From NCBI GenBank assembly GCA_965212195.1, contig CBDBUW010000015.1:372001-436000 (forward strand): a stretch of 64,000 bases of DNA. The letters run 5' to 3'. The notes under the pieces are model-generated. The model was not told the DNA's origin and searched no databases. It was given only the letters and a program-made list of their open reading frames with translations. The position numbers and the translations under genes were made by a program. This DNA is from JAJCYK01 sp965212195 (GTDB lineage Bacteria > Bacteroidota > Bacteroidia > Cytophagales > Cyclobacteriaceae). Positions within the stretch are counted from its first letter, which is position 1; each line of letters opens with the position of its first letter. Below are positions 58,421 to 64,000 of the stretch, one piece after another.

Positions 58421-59620
58421 CTAATGGGAAGGTTTATATCGAGCTTCCTCCTTTTGAACGGTATCTATGGACAGATCTCGCCAGGAATAACGGGATGACC
58501 ATTGGTGGGTACCACCGGTTGCCACATCGGCGATCATATTTCCGATAATAGGGCCCATCTTGAACCCATGCCCGGAACCTCCACTTCCTACCGTTAGCCC
58601 CCTAAGATGGGGATGCCGGTCAATCCAATAATGACCATCCAGGGTATCGGTATAGCAACACAAACGGGTGTTAACAATAGGTGCAGGGGCCAACTCTGGA
58701 ATCGCGTTTTTTAAGAATTCCCTTAAGTCCCGATGATCTTGTGGAGACACCACTCTGGGATCGTGCTCCGGATGTAGCTGCAAACCCATACTATGCCTGC
58801 CAATTTTTACCACCCTATCGCGGGGATGATAGGGGAATCCATACCAGCCGGTATTGGAAATATCCGCTCCGAATACAGGAAAATTTTCAGCCAGGAAAGG
58901 CCTAGGATCATCAGGCCTTAGATGAAACACAGGGTGGCCGGTAACTCGAAAGTAAGGCTGTAACTCCGGGAGCAAATAAGGTGTGAAGTTGCCGGCACAT
59001 ACGATCACATGATCGGCCAAATACTTATCTCCTTCTTTGGTCAAAACTCCTTGCACCTGATCCCCCGTTATGGTGAAACTATGGGCAGTAGCCTGCTCAT
59101 GAACCTGCACTCCCAGCGATTTCGCATGATCGCATAGCAGTTCCGTGGCCTTACCCGCTTCCGCGTATCCACCCAGGGCGTGGTACAAGCCATCCCGGTA
59201 GTAATTATGGTTGAATGCTGGAAAACGCTGCGAAATTTGGTCTTGGTCCAAACGTTGTGGTTGGAAGTTGTGCGATTGCAAGTTCCGCCAACAGTTTAGC
59301 TCAAATGAAAATTCAGATAATTCTATGGAATCAGGAGTTAGCAATAAAAATCCCACAGGATGATACAGGGGGTATTGAAAACGCTCATTCCACTGCAGCC
59401 AAACTTCCATACATTCAGCAGCCATTTTTAAATATTCCGTGTCCGATCCGTACTCCATACGTACGGCTTTGCTGATATCTGTTGAGGCTGCCAGCGGATG
59501 GGGAAGATGATCGGGGTTGAGCACTCCCACTTGAAAACCTCTCTTTCTTAGTGCGATGGCTGTGGTAATACCGAAAATACCGGCTCCCAACACCAAAAAA
59601 TCATATCCGGATGGTTTCAA
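58421..59620 (-). CDS. Sarcosine-oxidase-like FAD-dependent oxidoreductase
   Basis: A 399-residue flavoprotein of the DAO/MSOX superfamily oxidising a secondary or N-methyl amino group. The dinucleotide-binding motif is DFLVLGAGIFGITTAIALRK. Substrate-domain features include PLAASTDISKAVRMEYGSDT (which matches the S-x-D-x-S-R-x-x-R block that carries flavin attachment contacts in MSOX), DHVIVCAGNFTPYLLPEL, and the C-terminal TVGSGGSGHGFKMGPIIGNM flavin-binding block; the MSOX covalent-FAD cysteine is not evident, where HGFK is preceded by G-S-G. The gene is 2 bases downstream of the tyrosine-rich protein gene on the same strand. Amine substrate unknown. Confidence 0.85.
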   Translation of the reverse strand: MKPSGYDFLVLGAGIFGITTAIALRKRGFQVGVLNPDHLPHPLAASTDISKAVRMEYGSDTEYLKMAAECMEVWLQWNERFQYPLYHPVGFLLLTPDSIELSEFSFELNCWRNLQSHNFQPQRLDQDQISQRFPAFNHNYYRDGLYHALGGYAEAGKATELLCDHAKSLGVQVHEQATAHSFTITGDQVQGVLTKEGDKYLADHVIVCAGNFTPYLLPELQPYFRVTGHPVFHLRPDDPRPFLAENFPVFGADISNTGWYGFPYHPRDRVVKIGRHSMGLQLHPEHDPRVVSPQDHRDLREFLKNAIPELAPAPIVNTRLCCYTDTLDGHYWIDRHPHLRGLTVGSGGSGHGFKMGPIIGNMIADVATGGTHQWSSRYSWRDLSIDTVQKEEARYKPSH

Positions 59621-59622
59621 AT

Positions 59623-61242
59623 TTATTTAAAGGTCAATTTGGCAAACTTGGTTTTCCGATTTCTCTGGCTAAATATAATCATTTGATCGCGCGAGATCTG
59701 TTCACAGACTTTAGGTTTGGTGAAGGTGTTAGTATCCCGAACCTGAAACAGTGGTTCCTTCTTAACCTCACCCTTACCGTCCACCGATACCAACACCACC
59801 ACAGATTCCTTGCCTTTGGTAAAGTTATGAATTTTTAAGTCACTGCTTTGCTTATGCAAGTTCTTGGGGTTGTCGTTAAAAATAAAGAACAATTTTCCTT
59901 TTGCCACTGACAATGCATACGAGGCATAGGCTCCACCATCGTTTTTGCTCCGCTGTCTTTTGGGAATTCTCTTAGCCCATTGAATGGAACCATCGGGATT
60001 TATATTGATTACCATCAGGTCATTATAATTATATTGGACATCTGAATCGCTATCAAAATAGGGGTATCCATAGCCATATCGGCGATAGGGATATCGAAAA
60101 AGTCCATAACGTGAGTAATAAGGATATCCATAGGGATTTAAGGTATTGTAGTCACTAGTCTCCTGGATGTAGAATTGCTCGGCTACCAATACTACGCCAC
60201 CATCACGTCGAATCTCCAGTCGATTCAGATCATATTGACTCAGTTCACGCCCCTTATCCGCCTTACGCTCCGACATAAAATCTATCAAAAAGTCTGCCTC
60301 AAATTCCTGATAGAATTCTTTTTTTAATTCTTTGGTTTTAGAATCAATCAATAGATAAAAGGTCCCTCTTATGCTGCGGGTCCCATGTTCGGAATAGAAT
60401 CCTGCACACACAATATCGCCGGATGGAGTAAAGTCAAACTGCATGTCAGTGATGAATTTTTCGTCAAGGTTCAACAGATACTCGGTGTACGTATCGCCTT
60501 TATTATAGGCCAGTAAGTGGTATTCATAATTTGGACGGCCTTGACGCCTTACCCTTACCTGACCTTTGTAAACAATCCCCAGCAAATAAGCGTTACCCTG
60601 ATTATCCACTTTGTATCTATCGATCTCATAGAGCCTGTCCTTGAACGGAAGGCTGACCTCCTTGTCCCAAATATGATTGAGTTCATCATCCAGTACCGTA
60701 ATGCCGAACTTTTCCTCCATGTTGGCATTGTTTGGGGAATCGTAGAAGATCATTAGTTTAGAACTATCTCTGGATAAATTGTAGTCATAGAACCCATCAT
60801 TGCTGCGATTGCGGTAGCTGACTGCCGCAAGCTTTTTGCTTTTTTCTTGTGGTTTAAGCGTTTTGCGATCGATCTGATCAACCAGTAAAACATTCTCTTT
60901 AGTAACTAAGTCACGCTGTGAAGTGAACAGATAAATTTCCCCTTTCAACTGCTCGGCGAATACCAATATCTTGCGATTAGAACCTCTTCCCAGTTCAATC
61001 TCTTCGGATTTCAACAGGTTGAGATCTTTACCGTACTTTTCTAGATAGAACCTCTGGGGCTCTGCTCTGACGGTATAGTAGCCGCTCTCGTCATGTCCGA
61101 TAATATCTTCAAGAGTACCTCTTTTTTGAGTTTTTATTTCAGGGCCCAGTGTGATCTCAGCTTGAGACTGCGCAAGAACACCCAAGCCCACCAGCAGGCT
61201 TGCGGGAAATAACAACATCTTCAAAATCTGCCTAATTTTCAT
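59623..61242 (-). CDS. Secreted beta-rich protein with tyrosine-rich insert, unknown
   Basis: Not recognised. 539 residues, signal peptide to about 25 (LLFPASLLVGLGVLAQSQAE). The body is a run of strand-turn units, for example GYYTVRAEPQRFYLEKYGK, KGEIYLFTSQRDLV and GNAYLLGIVYKGQ, in keeping with a beta-propeller. At about residues 368-410 lies an insert very rich in Tyr, Pro, Gly and Arg (PYGYPYYSRYGLFRYPYRRY followed by GYGYPYFDSDSD), then the propeller resumes (DLMVININPDGSIQWAKRIP). The insert looks like an adhesive or aggregation-prone loop. Upstream of the oxidoreductase gene by 2 bases, so co-transcription is likely. Confidence 0.65.
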   Translation of the reverse strand: MKIRQILKMLLFPASLLVGLGVLAQSQAEITLGPEIKTQKRGTLEDIIGHDESGYYTVRAEPQRFYLEKYGKDLNLLKSEEIELGRGSNRKILVFAEQLKGEIYLFTSQRDLVTKENVLLVDQIDRKTLKPQEKSKKLAAVSYRNRSNDGFYDYNLSRDSSKLMIFYDSPNNANMEEKFGITVLDDELNHIWDKEVSLPFKDRLYEIDRYKVDNQGNAYLLGIVYKGQVRVRRQGRPNYEYHLLAYNKGDTYTEYLLNLDEKFITDMQFDFTPSGDIVCAGFYSEHGTRSIRGTFYLLIDSKTKELKKEFYQEFEADFLIDFMSERKADKGRELSQYDLNRLEIRRDGGVVLVAEQFYIQETSDYNTLNPYGYPYYSRYGLFRYPYRRYGYGYPYFDSDSDVQYNYNDLMVININPDGSIQWAKRIPKRQRSKNDGGAYASYALSVAKGKLFFIFNDNPKNLHKQSSDLKIHNFTKGKESVVVLVSVDGKGEVKKEPLFQVRDTNTFTKPKVCEQISRDQMIIFSQRNRKTKFAKLTFK

Positions 61243-61362
61243 ATTTAAGTGATTTGTGTAGTAAAATTACAACAAAAAATATTCCAATTATGATCATCAA
61301 CGACCACTAAATTTTAACTATCAAACGAGGGATTCCTTACATTGATGCCAAAGCCTTGGGAA

Positions 61363-61397
61363 TTTGCTATCCTTTACCATCATTTTTTATAGTTTTG
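61363..61397 (+). promoter_or_regulatory. Bacteroidota-type promoter for the M23 peptidase gene
   Basis: TTTG (61363-61366), 23 bases, then TAGTTTTG (61390-61397). Both elements are exact matches to the consensus. Expected leader about 24 bases. Confidence 0.5.
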
Positions 61398-61423
61398 TAA
61401 CGGATTAAACCGCTATTTGTGTT

Positions 61424-62707
61424 ATGCGTAAATGGTTCATTGGATTCACCTTGCTGTTAGCCACAGCAGCAGCATTCCTATTCAAATATCAAAGTCCGGC
61501 CGGGATTGCCGAACAACCACCGGTAGTAGTTGAAATGACCGAACAGCCGGTGGTAGAGGAAGAATCCGCAGTATCTACTTTGTATGGAATAGACGTACAG
61601 TCCAAGGTGGTCATCGAGGACGTGGTGAAGCCCAACGAAAATTTATCTTCCATTCTGAGCAACTATGAGGTACCCTTGCAGGAAATTGACCTTTTAGCAA
61701 AAAAAGCGCAGGGGATTTTCGACGTGCGAAAAATCAACGCCCACAAAAGCTACAAACTTATTTGCTCTACCGATTCGGTAGCCCAGTTCATGATATATGA
61801 ACCAAACAAAATTGAATATGTGGTATTTGATCTGAATGACACTACCAATGTTTATGTTGGTCAAAAGGAAGTTGTCACTGTGGAAAAGACCTTGTCTGGG
61901 ATCATCAAAACTTCTTTGTACAACGCCATGATTGAAGGGGGAGCATCCCCGGTCTTGGTAGATAATATGGCCGACGTCTTTGGTTGGCAACTGGATTTTG
62001 GCCGACTGCAGGTGGGCGATAAGTACAAAGTGATCTATGAAGAGAATCTGGTAGATGGAGAATCTGCCGGGTTAGGGCCTATCCTGGGCGCGGAATTTAC
62101 TCATGAGAGTAACCCCTTCTACGCGGTAAGATACGACCAGGGTAATGGACCGGATTATTTTGACGAGAAAGGCCACAGTTTGCGTAAGGCTTTCTTAAGG
62201 TACCCCGTAAAATTTACCCGCATCAGTTCCCGGTATTCCGGAAGGCGCTTTCACCCGGTTCTGAAACGTTATAAATCCCATCGGGGCACGGATTATGCGG
62301 CACCTACAGGAACGCCTATCCGGGCTGCTGGTGATGGCATCATCTCCGAGGCTAGATACAAGGGTGGTAATGGCAACTACGTGAAGATCCGCCATAACAG
62401 CACCTACAGTACGCAGTACTTGCATATGTCTCGAATCGCATCCGGTGTAAAACCGGGGGCAAAAGTGACCCAAGGACAAACTATAGGATATGTAGGTAGT
62501 ACCGGGTTGGCCAATGGTCCGCATCTATGCTATCGTTTTTGGAAAAACGGTGTACAAGTGGATGCCCTAAAAGTGGAACTACCCCCCTCGGAACCAATTC
62601 ATGAGGTTAATAGAATAGCCTACGACACTGTAATGATGTCCATGTTGGAGCAACTTCAAAATGTAATTTACCCCAACGAAGCCTTTCCAATATTGGCAGG
62701 AGATTGA
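61424..62707 (+). CDS. M23 family metallopeptidase
   Basis: Periplasmic zinc endopeptidase of 427 residues, probably acting on peptidoglycan cross-links. An N-terminal membrane anchor or signal (WFIGFTLLLATAAAFLFKYQ) is followed by an acidic linker, an OapA/LysM-like region (VVKPNENLSSILSNYEVPLQ), and the LytM domain: SRYSGRRFHPVLKRYKSHRG and HRGTDYAAPTGTPIRAAGDG with the H-x3-D zinc pair, GNYVKIRHNSTYSTQYLHMS, and LANGPHLCYRFWKNG. In the last block the usual H-x-H has Cys as its second member. Such proteins are common in Bacteroidota as MepM-like hydrolases. Confidence 0.9.
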   Translation: MRKWFIGFTLLLATAAAFLFKYQSPAGIAEQPPVVVEMTEQPVVEEESAVSTLYGIDVQSKVVIEDVVKPNENLSSILSNYEVPLQEIDLLAKKAQGIFDVRKINAHKSYKLICSTDSVAQFMIYEPNKIEYVVFDLNDTTNVYVGQKEVVTVEKTLSGIIKTSLYNAMIEGGASPVLVDNMADVFGWQLDFGRLQVGDKYKVIYEENLVDGESAGLGPILGAEFTHESNPFYAVRYDQGNGPDYFDEKGHSLRKAFLRYPVKFTRISSRYSGRRFHPVLKRYKSHRGTDYAAPTGTPIRAAGDGIISEARYKGGNGNYVKIRHNSTYSTQYLHMSRIASGVKPGAKVTQGQTIGYVGSTGLANGPHLCYRFWKNGVQVDALKVELPPSEPIHEVNRIAYDTVMMSMLEQLQNVIYPNEAFPILAGD

Positions 62708-62762
62708 CAACTAAGATGGATATCTGTCGTTGTATTGGGATAGGAATCAAGCGAGCTTGAAT

Positions 62763-64000
62763 TTGAGACTGATCCTGCGATATTTATTCCTTCTTTATGG
62801 GCTTACACTGCTCTCCCAACAGGGATTCGGTCAGAAGGTGGCCCTGGTGCTAAGTGGAGGGGGAGCCAAAGGGCTGGCTCATGTGGGAGTTCTTAAAGTG
62901 CTGGAAGAAAATCACATCCCAGTCGATTACATCGTGGGTACCTCTATGGGAGGAGTGATAGGGGGCTTCTACGCAGCGGGCTATTCTCCACAAGAAATTG
63001 AAACCCTGGTTTTGGATGAAAGATTTCAGGAATGGGTGGACGGGGAACTAGGAACGGAATTTAACTTCTACTACGCCCGAAAAGAGGACAATGCCAGCAT
63101 TATTAACCTCAACCTGGCAGTGGATTCATCCGTCAATTTAAATACTAACCTGGCCAATGACTTTGCCATAAATTATGCCCTTACGGAATTTCTGACACAA
63201 GCCTCCCAACGATCAGGTTATAACTTCGATAAATTATTTGTACCCTTCCGGGCAGTAGCCTCAGACATTTTCACCCAACGCCAAATGGTGCTGAAAGACG
63301 GCCGATTGAACGAAGCTCTGAGGGCAACTCTGAGCGTTCCCTTCTTTTTTCGACCCTTGAAAGTCACCGACAAATATTTATTCGATGGGGGGATCTATAA
63401 CAATTTCCCTGTGGATATAGCACGGAGGGACTTTAAGCCAGACGTGATCATCGGTGTAAATGTGAGCTCAAAGGTGTTTGATGAATATCCCTATGAACAG
63501 GACGAGGAGCTCATCCAGCAATCGTTGCTATCCATGCTCCTGGATAAACCAAATGTCAATCAATTGACTGAGCAAGATATTTACCTGGAGCCCGATATCC
63601 AGCCTTATAGTTCACTTGATTTTGAAGATGTTGCTGCCTTGATCGACAGCGGATATGTGGAAGCCCAGCGTCATTTAAAAGTAATCAAAAAGAAAATACC
63701 CCAATACCGTTCTTGTGACAGCATTGCAGAGGCCAGGATCGATTTTGTTTTAGGAGCGGAGCCCTTGCGGTTTAAGAACATTCATATATCTGGATTCAAA
63801 GAGGCTCAGAAGCGTTATATACGCCGACTCTTTAACGACCAGGAATATCTAACTACCTACGACATAAAAACCGGGTATTATAAGATGATCTCAGAAGACT
63901 ATTTCCAGAATATTGTACCTGGCATGGTCTATAACTCTGTGGACAGTGCCTATGATTTTGAGATCTCCGGTGAGGGCAAAAGCAGGTTGCATGTGGAGTT
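62763..64000 (+). CDS. Patatin-like phospholipase with POTRA domain (PlpD/type Vd-like), 3' end cut
   Basis: Partial gene running off the right edge; 412 residues visible. TTG at 62763 (LRLILRYLFLLYGLTLLSQQ) gives a signal peptide; TTG at 62757 is an alternative. The patatin domain has the oxyanion loop KVALVLSGGGAKGLAHVGVL, the nucleophile in IVGTSMGGVIGGFYAAGY, and the Asp of the dyad in YLFDGGIYNNFPVDIARR. After about residue 330 comes LRFKNIHISGFKEAQKRYIR, a POTRA-like unit. Patatin followed by POTRA and then a 16-strand barrel is the layout of PlpD/type Vd autotransporters, in which the lipase is held at the cell surface or released. The barrel lies outside the window. The neighbour upstream is the M23 peptidase. 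Confidence 0.88.
   Translation, partial: MRLILRYLFLLYGLTLLSQQGFGQKVALVLSGGGAKGLAHVGVLKVLEENHIPVDYIVGTSMGGVIGGFYAAGYSPQEIETLVLDERFQEWVDGELGTEFNFYYARKEDNASIINLNLAVDSSVNLNTNLANDFAINYALTEFLTQASQRSGYNFDKLFVPFRAVASDIFTQRQMVLKDGRLNEALRATLSVPFFFRPLKVTDKYLFDGGIYNNFPVDIARRDFKPDVIIGVNVSSKVFDEYPYEQDEELIQQSLLSMLLDKPNVNQLTEQDIYLEPDIQPYSSLDFEDVAALIDSGYVEAQRHLKVIKKKIPQYRSCDSIAEARIDFVLGAEPLRFKNIHISGFKEAQKRYIRRLFNDQEYLTTYDIKTGYYKMISEDYFQNIVPGMVYNSVDSAYDFEISGEGKSRLHVE

Noticed and set aside
1..64000. CRISPR arrays, insertion sequences, prophage, toxin-antitoxin or defence islands
   Set aside because: Looked for spaced repeats, transposase DDE/HUH motifs, integrases and defence domains; none was found.

Overview
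The window looks like a chromosomal segment of a Bacteroidota bacterium, probably a gliding or formerly gliding marine-type member of the Cytophagia/Flavobacteriia. I cannot place it more finely by eye. The evidence is the gliding genes gldB, gldD and gldE, an orphan hybrid two-component system (HTCS), a carboxypeptidase-regulatory-like domain of the SusC kind, many PorT-like outer-membrane barrels, weak Shine-Dalgarno sequences, frequent TTG/GTG starts, and several promoters of the Bacteroidota type (TTG or TTTG, about 20 bases, then TAnnTTTG). I see no rRNA, tRNA, CRISPR array, insertion sequence or prophage. Gene density is high and there is no clear foreign island. 

Layout. 1-7.7 kb: a cut ECF sigma gene, an outer-membrane barrel, a DUF819 membrane protein, a GQSNM-type carbohydrate acetylesterase, a TfoX-N protein, DoxX, a DUF4140/DUF4139 protein carrying a SusC-like regulatory domain, and a cysteine-containing unknown. 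7.8-17.1 kb: Tic20-like protein, S9 peptidase, secreted esterase, then the agmatine-to-putrescine pair aguA-aguB bracketed by two related membrane-anchored proteins, then an amylosucrase-family enzyme. 17.3-22.5 kb: a small basic secreted protein, a DeoC-fold protein that has lost its catalytic residues and is coupled to acylphosphatase, an ECF sigma/anti-sigma pair divergent from a DUF6249 protein, PPK2, and two cell-envelope unknowns. 

22.6-31.2 kb: a 1350-residue HTCS, followed by six same-strand genes for envelope proteins of unknown role. In the gap after the HTCS there are four CATTTK half-sites about one helical turn apart, directly upstream of a promoter-like sequence. This is the best candidate in the window for an undescribed regulated system. 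31.2-43.6 kb: the conserved recG, gldD, gldE, ssb, mutY block on the minus strand, divergent from HU, TPR, a 29-codon basic protein and RNase G on the plus strand; then a barrel, gldB, a glycosyltransferase and a third ECF sigma gene with a small partner. 43.9-57.8 kb: uvrA, tpiA, a DUF6150-type repeat protein, prmA, a giant secreted protein of about 1580 residues, plsY, an M20 peptidase and dsbD. 57.8-64 kb: small secreted protein, sarcosine-oxidase-like flavoprotein, a tyrosine-rich secreted protein, an M23 peptidase, and the start of a patatin/POTRA protein cut by the window edge. 

Most of the window is housekeeping (repair, translation, lipid and envelope biogenesis) plus envelope proteins of unknown function. 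The most interesting observations are the 29-codon ribosomal-type protein, the DeoC-like pseudoenzyme, the HTCS with its candidate operator and target operon, the paired regulatory-domain proteins around aguAB, and the giant acidic-tailed protein. All family names come from reading motifs; no database search was run.
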